A stretch of 64,000 nt of DNA. Source: Paenibacillus tyrphae (GTDB lineage Bacteria; Bacillota; Bacilli; Paenibacillales; NBRC-103111). The stretch spans positions 1-64,000 of the forward strand of contig NZ_BSDJ01000040.1 of the NCBI RefSeq assembly GCF_027925525.1, in the 5' to 3' direction. The notes under the pieces are model-generated. The model had not been told where the DNA came from and made no database searches. It worked only from the letters and a program-made list of their open reading frames with translations. Shown in pieces: positions 26,269 to 34,746 of this stretch. Numbering within the stretch: position 1 is the first letter of the stretch; each line of letters begins with the position of its first letter. A program made the position numbers and the translations under genes.

Positions 26269-28011
26269 TTATTGGGCAAGCAGAAGACGGAAGCCGTTTG
26301 CGGGCAAGCACAGATGCAATTCGCCGTTGTCTGCGATCAGGTCTTCTTCGGTCAATAGGTCCCTCCAATGACGGCCGGCGACCGGCAGAGCCAGCGTATC
26401 GGCTTCAGCCCCCGCATTGGCGGCGACGATCAAGCGGTCGCTGCCCAGCGAGCGTTCGTAGGCAAGGCACATATCGTTTTCTTGCGTGAACAGGAAGGTC
26501 AGATCGCCCGTGCGCAGCGCTTCGTATTGTTTGCGCAGCGCGATGACCTGCTGGAAGAACGTGAACAGCTCACGGTCCTGCTTCGCTTCGTCCCATTCCA
26601 TGCATTTGCGGCAGCCGGGATCGTAGCCTCCGGTCAGACCGATTTCGTCGCCGTAATAGACGCACGGCGTACCGGTGAGCGTGAATTGAAGCAGCGTAGC
26701 CAGCTTCATCCGCTGCTTGTCTTCATCGCAGAGGGTTAGCAGACGCACCGTGTCGTGGCTTCCGAGCAGGTTGAAGGCGGCTTCGTTCGCCTGCTGCGGA
26801 TAGCTGGCCAGGAGAGCACCCAGGGCGTTGGCGAAGCTTGCGCCGTCCCGTTCCTTTTTGGCGGCAAATTCGATAATGATATTCGTCAGCGGATAGTTCA
26901 TCACCGCGTCGAACTGGTCGCCCATGAGCCATGGCATGGAGTCGTGCATAATTTCGCCGAGGATGTAGGCATCGGGCTTGGCCTTCTTCACGACGTCGCG
27001 GAATTCGCGCCAGAAGCGGTGATCGACTTCATTCGCCACATCCAGACGCCAGCCGTCGATACCGACTTCTTCGATCCAGTACTTGGCAACGTTGAGCAGG
27101 TATTCCTTCACTTCGGGATGTTCGGTATTCAGCTTGGGCATGATCGGCTCGTACGCGAACGTATCGTAAGTCGGAATGCCCTCCTTGACGTCGAGAGGCC
27201 ATTCCCGTACGTGGAACCAGCCGGCGTAACGGGAATCTGCTCCCTTTTCCTTCACGTCGAGGAAGGGAGGGAACGTGTGCCCGCAATGGTTGAAGACGGC
27301 GTCCAGCAGCACGCGGATGCCGCGTTCGTGGCAAGTCTCGACCAGCTTCTTCAGCGTCTTGTTCGTGCCGAAGTGAGGATCTACCGTCATATAATCGGCG
27401 GTATCGTATTTATGGTTGGTGGTCGCTTTGAACACCGGATTGAAATAAATGGCGTTGACGCCCAGCGCGCTCAGGTGATCTAAATGGTCGATGACACCCT
27501 GCAGATCGCCCCCGAAATAGTTTTTGGGCGTCGGCTCGCCGCCCCACGGTTCCACGCCTTCCGGATCGTTGCCCGGGTCTCCGTTGGCAAACCGTTCGGG
27601 GAAGATTTGGTAGAAAATGGCGTCTTTGACCCAAGCCGGGGGGGTGAACACGTCCGCCGGATTCAGGAAAGGGAAATCGAACATTTTGATGCTGTCCTTC
27701 GGCTCTTCGTTCAAAATGCCGGTCTCGATCAACCAGACGGCTTCTTCGCCCGCTTCCAGCCGGAAGGCGTACTTCATACGGCGCAAGGGCGGCTGCACCG
27801 CTACATGCCAATAATCGAACAGCGTGTCGCTGACCCACTTGGTCATGGGTAGCTCTTCGACAGTTCGGTCCCACGCGTATTTGTCGCCAACGATCAAAGC
27901 GACCCGTTCGACGTCATCCCGCTTGGTACGCAGGCGCAGATGGATCGTGCGCTCATCGTAGGCATAGGCCCAGTTGGATTTCGGGCGATGGTAAATAGCT
28001 TCCAGTAACAT
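26269..28011 (-). CDS. Cytoplasmic cyclomaltodextrinase/neopullulanase (GH13)
   Basis: A 580-residue enzyme without signal peptide. The N-terminal CBM34-like domain (about 1-120), which mediates dimerisation in this subfamily, precedes the GH13 barrel. Catalytic motifs: nucleophile Asp in GWRLDVANE, acid Glu in ILGEIMHD, and third Asp in LLGSHDT; DAVFNHCG is region I. The family opens cyclodextrins and cleaves pullulan and maltodextrins. ATG 28011 is used because AGGAGG is 8 bases upstream. It has its own promoter and an intervening terminator-like hairpin (28033-28079), suggesting attenuation. It acts after import, ahead of the GH15 enzyme. Confidence 0.92.
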   Translation of the reverse strand: MLLEAIYHRPKSNWAYAYDERTIHLRLRTKRDDVERVALIVGDKYAWDRTVEELPMTKWVSDTLFDYWHVAVQPPLRRMKYAFRLEAGEEAVWLIETGILNEEPKDSIKMFDFPFLNPADVFTPPAWVKDAIFYQIFPERFANGDPGNDPEGVEPWGGEPTPKNYFGGDLQGVIDHLDHLSALGVNAIYFNPVFKATTNHKYDTADYMTVDPHFGTNKTLKKLVETCHERGIRVLLDAVFNHCGHTFPPFLDVKEKGADSRYAGWFHVREWPLDVKEGIPTYDTFAYEPIMPKLNTEHPEVKEYLLNVAKYWIEEVGIDGWRLDVANEVDHRFWREFRDVVKKAKPDAYILGEIMHDSMPWLMGDQFDAVMNYPLTNIIIEFAAKKERDGASFANALGALLASYPQQANEAAFNLLGSHDTVRLLTLCDEDKQRMKLATLLQFTLTGTPCVYYGDEIGLTGGYDPGCRKCMEWDEAKQDRELFTFFQQVIALRKQYEALRTGDLTFLFTQENDMCLAYERSLGSDRLIVAANAGAEADTLALPVAGRHWRDLLTEEDLIADNGELHLCLPANGFRLLLAQ

Positions 28012-28032
28012 GATGGCATCCTCCTTGGCAAT

Positions 28033-28079
28033 AAAAAAAGGCACAACCCCGATGTGAAACGCGAGGTTGTACCTTTTTT
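28033..28079 (-). terminator. Terminator-like hairpin in the leader of the cyclomaltodextrinase gene
   Basis: On the minus strand AAGGTACAACC and GGTTGTGCCTT pair, followed by a T-run, ending about 20 bases before the start codon. It lies after the promoter at 28111-28139, so it would terminate that promoter's transcript unless overridden. It also serves the upstream CGTase transcript. Confidence 0.75.
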
Positions 28080-28110
28080 GCTTGGTAGCATTGCCTTTAA
28101 TTTTAGCAAT

Positions 28111-28139
28111 ACTATAGCACCTCTTTGGCGGAAACTCAA
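28111..28139 (-). promoter_or_regulatory. Promoter of the cyclomaltodextrinase gene
   Basis: On the minus strand TTGAGT (28139-28134), 17 bases, TATAGT (28116-28111). Confidence 0.65.
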
Positions 28140-28191
28140 GACCGATTCGACCTACTCACCGAGTTTTTTTGCCGGCTGCAATCGGGCCGCA

Positions 28192-30348
28192 TTACGGCTG
28201 CCAGTTCACCGTTACGGTTGCCGTACCGCTGGAAGGCGTGGTGAACGTATGGTTGGAGCCACCTTCCCAGGTGACGGAACTGCCGTTTTTCTTGATAAAT
28301 TTAAATTCGATGGCCGTTCCCGCTGGAACGCTGACATCGTAATACCAGTTCGGATAAGCGTACATCACCTTGTTAAACAGCGGACCGATCGCTTTAGCCG
28401 GTTCCCACTGCCCGAGCTCGCTCACGCTGCCTGTCAGATAAACGTTTTCCCCCAGCGTCGTCGAGGCGTTGTTCAGCACGAAGCGAACGCTGACCTGCTC
28501 CTTGGTCAGGAGGTTGAAGCTGCCGTACACGTTGCTGTCCGCCGCGCCGGCCGTTCTGACTTTGATGCCGTATTTGCCCGCTGCGGCCGCCGGTGCGACG
28601 ACTTTGATCTCGGTATCCTCCCAAGAGACGATATTGGCGCCGGTAACGGCCGTCGTGCCGAAATAGACCGTGCCCTTCGTCGAGCCGAAGCCTCTGCCGT
28701 CAATGGTGACGGTATTGCCGGCTTTGGCCATCATCGGGCCGACATGTCCGATCGCCGGAGCCGTTTGCGCAGCTGTGTACTGCCAGACGGATACGCCGCC
28801 GGCGGCCAGCGTGAACGAGGATGCGGCGCCGCCGCTGCCTACCGACAGGCTACCGCCGCTAAGCAGTCCTCCCAGCGCATCGGTGTAAGTGCCTGCCGGC
28901 AGCGAAGTAACGAGCCCGCTGATCGAGGCGGGGGAGGTCAGGTTGCGGTTGATGGCGACGACCGCCGCGCTGCTGCCGAATTTGCGTTTGTAGATATAGA
29001 CGTCGTTGTTGATCCACCGCTGCTGTGTTGTTCCGTAAGCGATCGCCGGGTTCGACTTGCGGAGCGGGGCCAGCTTCTTGATGACGTTATAGGCGGTGGT
29101 TGCCGTCGAGAACGAGGTCATCTTCGCCCGGTTGTTCGGATCGCCGTTCCCGGTCATATACTGCTCGGTTCCGTAATAAATGGCCGGTACGCCACGGGAT
29201 GTCAGCGTAAAGGCAAGCGCCTGCTCCAGCTTTCGGTTGCTTGTGCCCGATAGCTGGAAACGGTCCATATCATGGTTATCGATGAAGGTCACCTGATCGT
29301 TCACTTGGGCATAATCTGCGGCCGTCCCGGTAATCATGCTGTCCAGACCAAGCATGGAGTCCGTATTGTCACGGAACACTTGCCGCACTTTTTGCCCGAA
29401 CCGGAAGTCGAGCAGGCTCATGCCGCTTTCGTTGGCGAACTGATGATTGGCGGGATCTACCTCATTCGTGCCCAGAAACCATTCGCCGAACGTGAAGACG
29501 GGCTTCGTGTTATAGATGGAAGCCATCCAATTTTTTTGCCAGCCGAAAGGCATATGCTTGACCGCATCCACCCGGATGCCGTCGATCCCGAGATCCAGCC
29601 AGGTCCGGATCGCTTCTTTAAAATACGTATCGATGAAGCTGTTATTATGGTCCAGGTCCGCAAGATCGAACAGGTTTTTGTAGATTCCGTTTTCCAGCGT
29701 CGAAAAATCCGTTCCGCCGTTATGGTGGAAATAACGGTTCGTATCTCCGGTGTAGCTTCCGACCAAGGCGCCGTTATTGTACAGTTTGCCGTTTTCCGCG
29801 AAGGCGGTGTTCGTCTCCGTGGCCGGGGACGTATGGTTCGGCGCAAAATCGATAATGACCTTGATGTTTTTGGCGTGAGCGGCGTTGATCAGGTTTTGAA
29901 AATCGGTCATGCTGCCGAAGGCGGGATTGGTCTTTTGGAAATCGCGCGCCCAGTAGCCATGGTAGGCGGTGCTGTTCGTGCCGGAATAGTTGATGACGGA
30001 ATAAATATTTTCGACAGGCTGGGAAATCCAGATTGCGGTTATGCCCATGCCGGTCAAATAGCCGTCATTGATTTTATTGACGATGCCCAGCCAGTCGCCG
30101 CCGCAATACAGCTTCAGATTGCTGCTGCAGGTGCCGTCGAACGCATTCCCCGTCGGATTGTTGCCCGGATTGCCGTCGGAAAACCTGTCGGTCACGATCT
30201 GGTAAATAACGTCCGTCGAAAAGTTTTGTTTGTTGGACACGGACGTATCTGGAGAGGCCGACGCCGCCGGCGAAAGCGGGGGCAGGGCCGCGGTCAGCGA
30301 CAATGCAAGAACGGCTGCAAGAAATTTCGGGAATGTTTTCAATATCAT
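28192..30348 (-). CDS. Secreted cyclodextrin glucanotransferase (CGTase, GH13)
   Basis: A 718-residue secreted enzyme, matching the usual CGTase length and five-domain plan: signal peptide (about 1-31), A/B catalytic domains, C domain, IPT/TIG-like D domain (IGHVGPMMAKAGNTVTIDGRGFG) and starch-binding CBM20 E domain (SVRFVLNNASTTLGENVYLTGS). Catalytic residues are Asp261, Glu289 and Asp360, spaced exactly as D229/E257/D328 of the Bacillus circulans enzyme. Phe227 occupies the central subsite where most Bacillus enzymes have Tyr195; an aromatic there favours cyclisation. AGGAGG is only 2 bases from ATG 30348, so TTG 30342 is a possible start. A cre-like site lies upstream. Confidence 0.95.
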   Translation of the reverse strand: MILKTFPKFLAAVLALSLTAALPPLSPAASASPDTSVSNKQNFSTDVIYQIVTDRFSDGNPGNNPTGNAFDGTCSSNLKLYCGGDWLGIVNKINDGYLTGMGITAIWISQPVENIYSVINYSGTNSTAYHGYWARDFQKTNPAFGSMTDFQNLINAAHAKNIKVIIDFAPNHTSPATETNTAFAENGKLYNNGALVGSYTGDTNRYFHHNGGTDFSTLENGIYKNLFDLADLDHNNSFIDTYFKEAIRTWLDLGIDGIRVDAVKHMPFGWQKNWMASIYNTKPVFTFGEWFLGTNEVDPANHQFANESGMSLLDFRFGQKVRQVFRDNTDSMLGLDSMITGTAADYAQVNDQVTFIDNHDMDRFQLSGTSNRKLEQALAFTLTSRGVPAIYYGTEQYMTGNGDPNNRAKMTSFSTATTAYNVIKKLAPLRKSNPAIAYGTTQQRWINNDVYIYKRKFGSSAAVVAINRNLTSPASISGLVTSLPAGTYTDALGGLLSGGSLSVGSGGAASSFTLAAGGVSVWQYTAAQTAPAIGHVGPMMAKAGNTVTIDGRGFGSTKGTVYFGTTAVTGANIVSWEDTEIKVVAPAAAAGKYGIKVRTAGAADSNVYGSFNLLTKEQVSVRFVLNNASTTLGENVYLTGSVSELGQWEPAKAIGPLFNKVMYAYPNWYYDVSVPAGTAIEFKFIKKNGSSVTWEGGSNHTFTTPSSGTATVTVNWQP

Positions 30349-30379
30349 GTCCTCCTGCTTCCTAAGTGTGTGTAAAAAA

Positions 30380-30395
30380 ATGAAACGCTTACATT
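30380..30395. promoter_or_regulatory. cre-like catabolite-repression site upstream of the CGTase gene
   Basis: On the minus strand TGTAAGCGTTTCAT, which matches the CcpA consensus through TGTAAGCGTT but is one base short before CA. It lies about 40 bases before the start codon. Confidence 0.5.
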
Positions 30396-30438
30396 TTTGT
30401 CGTTCGATCCGGTTTCTGATGAGTCACCCCCTTTAAAA

Positions 30439-30482
30439 CAAACAACCCCGGCGTCTCCTAAGAGATACCGGGGTTGTTTTTC
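30439..30482 (-). terminator. Terminator of the TylF-like methyltransferase gene
   Basis: Perfect arms AACAACCCCGG and CCGGGGTTGTT with T-runs on both strands. Confidence 0.85.
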
Positions 30483-30615
30483 AAACCGATAACAATATCG
30501 GTCTAAAAAATGCATGGCCCTTATGTTGATTTTCTACAAGATTATTGTAAATTCGATTGCATGAATTTGTCAATCGAGAGATTTTTTTCTTCAGCCCCTC
30601 ATGCGGCGCGAAGCT

Positions 30616-31350
30616 TTACGGCTTCGTCTTGCGCCAATACACCCCGGTCCTATCGATCGGAATGAGCGGGTCCTCGATGTTGTGCGCCTTCCTGTAATCG
30701 TGTACCGCAGCCGAGCAATAACCGATCGAATAGTCGTCGATAATGACATAGCCGCCGACAGATACTTTGGGGTACAGGTTCGTCAAGCTATCCATCGTCG
30801 AGGAATACATGTCGCCATCCAGCCGGGCGATGGCGATTTTCTCAATCGGCGCCTTTGGCAGCGTGTCTTCGAACCAGCCTTTCAGGAAGCGCACTTGATC
30901 GTCCAGCAGATCGTACCGCTGAAAATTTTTGATCACGTCGGATAACGAGACTTTTAGAAACTCCTGCTCGTGAAATATAGCCCCCTTATCGACGGGATAG
31001 CGGGCTTCATCCGGGGCGGGCAAGCCTTCGAACGAATCGGCCACCCAGACGCGCCGGTCCTTCACGCCGTTTGCTTTCAAGAAGCCTCTCATAAAGATGC
31101 ATGCCCCGCCACGCCATACTCCCGTCTCGATAAAATCGCCTTCGATGTTATCCGCGAGCACGGAATCCATATGCTGATGCAAGCTGTTCATGCGCAGCCT
31201 GCCGATCATACTGTGCGCGAGCATCGGCCAGTCCAAGCCTTGCCTGCGGTTTTCGACGGTAGCGCCGGGTTCGTGTTCGAGCCATATTTCATACAAAATC
31301 GTTTTCTTCAGCAACTCGAGATACAATTCTTTTGCCGTATCGCTCGGCAT
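30616..31350 (-). CDS. TylF/MycF-family SAM-dependent O-methyltransferase
   Basis: A 244-residue protein of the macrocin O-methyltransferase family. SAM-binding region FIETGVWRGGACIFMRG, then WVADSFEGLPAPD, the metal-site-like RLDGDMYSSTMDSLTNLYPKV, and GGYVIIDDY. Family members methylate sugars of macrolides and other glycosylated molecules. No biosynthetic cluster surrounds it, so a role in modifying a surface glycan is possible but unsupported. ATG 31350 is chosen because GAAAGGAAG and GGGAG precede it; the 27 upstream codons are unlikely. Terminator at 30439-30482. Confidence 0.85.
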   Translation of the reverse strand: MPSDTAKELYLELLKKTILYEIWLEHEPGATVENRRQGLDWPMLAHSMIGRLRMNSLHQHMDSVLADNIEGDFIETGVWRGGACIFMRGFLKANGVKDRRVWVADSFEGLPAPDEARYPVDKGAIFHEQEFLKVSLSDVIKNFQRYDLLDDQVRFLKGWFEDTLPKAPIEKIAIARLDGDMYSSTMDSLTNLYPKVSVGGYVIIDDYSIGYCSAAVHDYRKAHNIEDPLIPIDRTGVYWRKTKP

Positions 31351-31467
31351 GCTCCCACTTCCTTTCGGTGTCGTTCCACTAAATCCAATATATTCGGTTC
31401 CAACGGCAAGGTGTGAGCGTTTGTCCAGCACGCGCGGGCGGGGAGGGCCGGTACAGCCGAAAATGTA

Positions 31468-31522
31468 TTGACAAAACAGCTAATATCAGGTAATTTCATT
31501 CATGACAATGATAATCATTATC
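31468..31522 (+). promoter_or_regulatory. Promoter and Fur box of the siderophore-binding protein gene
   Basis: TTGACA (31468-31473), 17 bases, TAATTT, then GACAATGATAATCATTATC (31504-31522), which differs from the classical 19-base Fur box at only one position. The box overlaps the expected start site, so iron-loaded Fur should repress transcription. Confidence 0.85.
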
Positions 31523-31567
31523 ATTTTTGTGGCAGCCGTTTATTAAACACATTGGGGGAGAGCGTAG

Positions 31568-32578
31568 TTGTTAAAACAGTTTCGATTTAGAATGTCTGCT
31601 TTTTTTCTGCTTTGCATGATGATCGTCCTTGCGGGCTGCGGAACGAAAGCGCCGGAAACGGGCGGGAACGCAGCTAACGGTACCGACAGCAAAGGAGCGG
31701 CTACTGCATCCGCACCTGCGGCCAAAGCGGACGAGGTACGGAAGATCAAGCACATCATGGGCGAGACGGAAATCAAGGGAACGCCCAAGCGCGTCGTCGT
31801 CTTGACGAACGAGGGGACGGAAGCCGTGCTCGCGCTCGGCATCAAGCCGGTCGGAGCCATTCAATCGTGGGAAGGCGAGCCTTGGCATGACCATATCAAA
31901 GCGGAGATGCACGGCGTTGCGGTACTCGGCTATGAGGATCAGCCGAATCTCGAAGCGATTGCTCAGCTAAATCCCGATCTTATTCTTGGCAATAAAACGC
32001 GGCATGAGAAGATCTACGAGCAGCTGTCGAAGATTGCGCCGACCGTTTTTTCCGAAGACTTGACCGGCAGGTGGAAAATAAACTTTAATTTTTACGCCGA
32101 TGTGTTGAATAAGAAAGCCGAAGGCGAAAAAGTGATGAAGGAATTCGATCAGCGCGTTGCTGATGCCAAAGCCAAGCTCGGACCGAAATTGGCGAGTAAA
32201 GTGTCCATCGTCAAATTTTCGTTCAAAGGCACGCAAATCTACAAGAAGGATACGTTCAGCGGCGTGCTGCTGGAGCAGCTCGGGTTCGCCCGTCCGGCAT
32301 CACAGGACAAGCCGGAGTTTGCCGAAATGATCTCGCAGGAAAAAATGGATCTCATGGATGGCGACATTTTGTTCTATTGGGTGTCCGAATCCAAAGGGAA
32401 AAACGATGTCTCGAACAAGGCGAAGGAATGGTTCGACAGTCCGGTATTTAAAAACTTAAACGTCGCCAAAAATAATAAGGTGTTCAAGGTGAATGAGACG
32501 ATCTGGAACACGGCGGGCGGCATTAAAGCGGCCAATTTATTGCTGGATGACATCTTGAAGCGTTTTGAAGTGAAGTAG
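31568..32578 (+). CDS. Iron-siderophore ABC transporter substrate-binding lipoprotein
   Basis: A 336-residue FecB/FhuD-type (type III) binding protein. Signal with lipobox VLAGC, a short linker, then the two-lobe fold: KRVVVLTNEGTEAVLALGIKPVGA at the start of lobe 1, NLEAIAQLNPDLILGNK, and GDILFYWVSES in lobe 2. The start is TTG 31568; GGGGGAG sits 8 bases before it, and the next in-frame ATG (31592) lacks one. No permease or ATPase follows, so it is an orphan component. The final codons and stop lie in an 11-base tandem duplication (AGTGAAGTAGC twice, 32569-32590). Regulated by a near-perfect Fur box. Confidence 0.92.
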   Translation: MLKQFRFRMSAFFLLCMMIVLAGCGTKAPETGGNAANGTDSKGAATASAPAAKADEVRKIKHIMGETEIKGTPKRVVVLTNEGTEAVLALGIKPVGAIQSWEGEPWHDHIKAEMHGVAVLGYEDQPNLEAIAQLNPDLILGNKTRHEKIYEQLSKIAPTVFSEDLTGRWKINFNFYADVLNKKAEGEKVMKEFDQRVADAKAKLGPKLASKVSIVKFSFKGTQIYKKDTFSGVLLEQLGFARPASQDKPEFAEMISQEKMDLMDGDILFYWVSESKGKNDVSNKAKEWFDSPVFKNLNVAKNNKVFKVNETIWNTAGGIKAANLLLDDILKRFEVK

Positions 32579-32611
32579 CAGTGAAGTAGCATCTCGCTCA
32601 GGCGCGAAACA

Positions 32612-32650
32612 GTCGGAATTCTGTTTTAAGACAGGAATTCCGGCTTTTTT
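32612..32650 (+). terminator. Terminator of the siderophore-binding protein gene
   Basis: GTCGGAATTCTGT and ACAGGAATTCCGGC pair with one bulge, followed by six T. Confidence 0.8.
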
Positions 32651-32693
32651 GCATCAGAGGGAGGTTTTCCTAGTAGCGGGCTTTCTACGGAGA

Positions 32694-32742
32694 TTGACAA
32701 AGCCGACGGGGTCGTATATCATTTTGCTAAGTGGTCACTTAG
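32694..32742 (+). promoter_or_regulatory. Promoter with TetR-type operator
   Basis: TTGACA (32694-32699), 17 bases, TATCAT (32717-32722), then the inverted repeat CTAAGTGGTCACTTAG (32727-32742), placed at the transcription start. This suits autorepression by the TetR-family protein encoded next. Confidence 0.75.
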
Positions 32743-32779
32743 TGAATGTGGATTCCATTGCGCAAAAGGATGAGTTCCG

Positions 32780-33370
32780 ATGAAAACAAGAACAAGCCGC
32801 CAGCAGCAGGCGTTGGAAACGAAAAGCAAGCTGATCGATGCCGCTCTTCGGACGTTTTCCCGCAAAGGCTTCAGCGAAAGCACGACCAAAGATATTGCCA
32901 AGGAAGCGGGTGTTACGGACGGCCTGATCTATCACTATTTTCAGTCCAAGGAAGATTTGCTGTGGGCCATACTGGACAAATACACGCTCCTGCATTCCAT
33001 CCGGCAAGCGCTGGCGGCCATGGACAAGCAAGCTCCGCTAGAGCACAATTTGACGGCGTATTTTCAAGCCTTGTTCCGCAATTTGCGCGAGCAGCAGGAC
33101 TTGATCGTGATGTGCTTCGGCGAGGCTCAGCGCAATTCCGAGATTCGTGCCCGAGTGGAGGACATTATACGGGAAGGCGTCGAGCTGCTTTACGCGTTTG
33201 TTGCGCAGCAGGTTCGTTTGGACCCGCAGGAGCTGCTGGTCGCGATCCGCAATGTGCAGACGTCGATGGTTTTTTATTTCTTAATGACCGCCCGGTTCGC
33301 TGACGATGACACGCAGAGTACGGAGTATATCCGGATCTCGATCAAGCAGTTTTTGAACATCGTCACCTAA
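32780..33370 (+). CDS. TetR-family transcriptional regulator
   Basis: A 196-residue protein with the TetR helix-turn-helix: KLIDAALRTFSRKGFSESTTKDIAKEAGVTDGLIYHYFQSKEDLL. The C-terminal all-helical half (about 65-196) is the ligand and dimer domain. It probably binds the palindrome in its own promoter and controls the flavoenzyme gene 60 bases downstream, which lacks a separate clear promoter. AAAGGATGAG precedes ATG by 5 bases. The inducing ligand may be the substrate of that enzyme. Confidence 0.92.
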   Translation: MKTRTSRQQQALETKSKLIDAALRTFSRKGFSESTTKDIAKEAGVTDGLIYHYFQSKEDLLWAILDKYTLLHSIRQALAAMDKQAPLEHNLTAYFQALFRNLREQQDLIVMCFGEAQRNSEIRARVEDIIREGVELLYAFVAQQVRLDPQELLVAIRNVQTSMVFYFLMTARFADDDTQSTEYIRISIKQFLNIVT

Positions 33371-33430
33371 ATTTTTTTAGCCATTTCATTAACTAATTAC
33401 TTAATAAACGAAAATGGAGGTTGGTTTGCT

Positions 33431-34660
33431 ATGAAAATAATCGACGTAGACGTCGCGGTCGTCGGGGCCGGACCCGGAGGGTGCATGCTCAGTTATTTGC
33501 TTGCGCGGAGCGGCGTGAGAACGGCGCTGCTGGAACGGCATAACCGCTTGGACCGCGAATTCCGGGGCTATTTTTTTCAACCGTCCGTCGTTAAGGTGTT
33601 CGATCAGATCGGTGCGCTGGAAGACATCTTACATATTCCGCATCAGCGTGTGCCCAAATTTACGTTTGTCGACCATGGCAAAACGCTGTTCGAGGTTCGC
33701 TTCGACGAGCTGGAACCGCCGTACAATTACGGTCTGACCATTCCGCAGCCTCCGCTGCTTGAGTTTTTCATCGGGCAGGCTGCTCGTTACTCTAACTTTA
33801 CGTACTTCGGAGGGACGGCGGTGGCGGACCTGATCGAAGAAGATGGCGCGGTGCACGGCTTGATCGCCAAAAACCACGAGGGCGAGGAATTGGAAATGCG
33901 CTGCCGGCTTGTTGCCGGAGCGGACGGGCGCCACTCCACGATTCGAAAGCTGGCGGGCCTAGGCCAGACGATGGGGGAGTTCGAGTTGGATTTCGTATGG
34001 TTCGATATGCCCAAAGTCCCGGGCAAGGATTATCCGCTGCAAATCCAGATCGAAGACGAAGGCATGCTGATCTATATTCCCAAAGGCGAGGATCAAGTGC
34101 AGGTCGGCTGGGTGATTCCGAAAAAGACGTATCCGGAGCTCGTGAAAAAAGGTATCGAAGATTTCGTCCGTACCTTAATTGCCGTCGAGCCGGATCTGCA
34201 GAACGTGCTTCCGTGCCATCTCAGGAGCTTTAAGCAATGTTCGGTGCTGGACATACAGGTTGGCATGACCGATACATGGGTGAAGGACGGCTTGCTTCTG
34301 CTCGGAGATGCGGCACATATCGCTTCACCGTTTTCCGGGCAGGGCAACAGCCTGGCCATTCAGGACGCGGTCGTCGCGCACGATACGGTGATGAAGGCGT
34401 TGGAATCCGGAGGCTACGGCATTGTGCCTGCCGAGCTTCTGAAAAGGTACGAGCTTTACCGCAAGCCGGCGGTAGCTGAAATTCAGAGCATGCAAGCGAT
34501 GCAGGCCCGCTTGATCGCCATGAAGTCCCCGGGGCTGCTCAGACTGCGGCGCATGCTCGCGCCGGTGATGCGCCGGACACTGCTATTTCATCAGATGAGG
34601 AATAAGATTGCTCTAGGCGTTCAGCGGGTGGATGTGAACACCTCGTATTTTATAAGGTAA
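33431..34660 (+). CDS. FAD-dependent aromatic-type monooxygenase (PHBH/UbiH fold)
   Basis: A 409-residue flavoprotein with the three marks of the single-component aromatic hydroxylase family: GAGPGG at the N terminus (FAD ADP part), the DG motif in VAGADGRHSTIRKLAG, and GDAAHIASPFSGQG for the FAD ribityl part. It uses NAD(P)H and oxygen to hydroxylate a substrate in the cytoplasm. Enzymes of this fold paired with TetR regulators often act on phenolics or inactivate antibiotics such as tetracyclines or rifamycins, but the substrate here is not evident. Likely one operon with the TetR gene. Confidence 0.88.
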   Translation: MKIIDVDVAVVGAGPGGCMLSYLLARSGVRTALLERHNRLDREFRGYFFQPSVVKVFDQIGALEDILHIPHQRVPKFTFVDHGKTLFEVRFDELEPPYNYGLTIPQPPLLEFFIGQAARYSNFTYFGGTAVADLIEEDGAVHGLIAKNHEGEELEMRCRLVAGADGRHSTIRKLAGLGQTMGEFELDFVWFDMPKVPGKDYPLQIQIEDEGMLIYIPKGEDQVQVGWVIPKKTYPELVKKGIEDFVRTLIAVEPDLQNVLPCHLRSFKQCSVLDIQVGMTDTWVKDGLLLLGDAAHIASPFSGQGNSLAIQDAVVAHDTVMKALESGGYGIVPAELLKRYELYRKPAVAEIQSMQAMQARLIAMKSPGLLRLRRMLAPVMRRTLLFHQMRNKIALGVQRVDVNTSYFIR

Positions 34661-34684
34661 GACTGGCCTCAAACTAGATATATT

Positions 34685-34727
34685 TTGACAATCGGAATCC
34701 CTTTCGTTTAAAGTAGGTAGTATACTA
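34685..34727 (+). promoter_or_regulatory. Promoter and palindrome before the TrmB-like gene
   Basis: TTGACA (34685-34690), 18 bases, TAAAGT (34709-34714), followed by the perfect 10-base palindrome TAGTATACTA (34718-34727) within GTAGGTAGTATACTAACTAC, a candidate operator. Confidence 0.55.
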
Positions 34728-34746
34728 ACTACTATGAGGGGGAACT

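Noticed and set aside
32569..32590. Tandem duplication AGTGAAGTAGC x2 at the stop of the siderophore-binding gene
   Set aside because: A short local duplication after the natural stop; no functional reading found.
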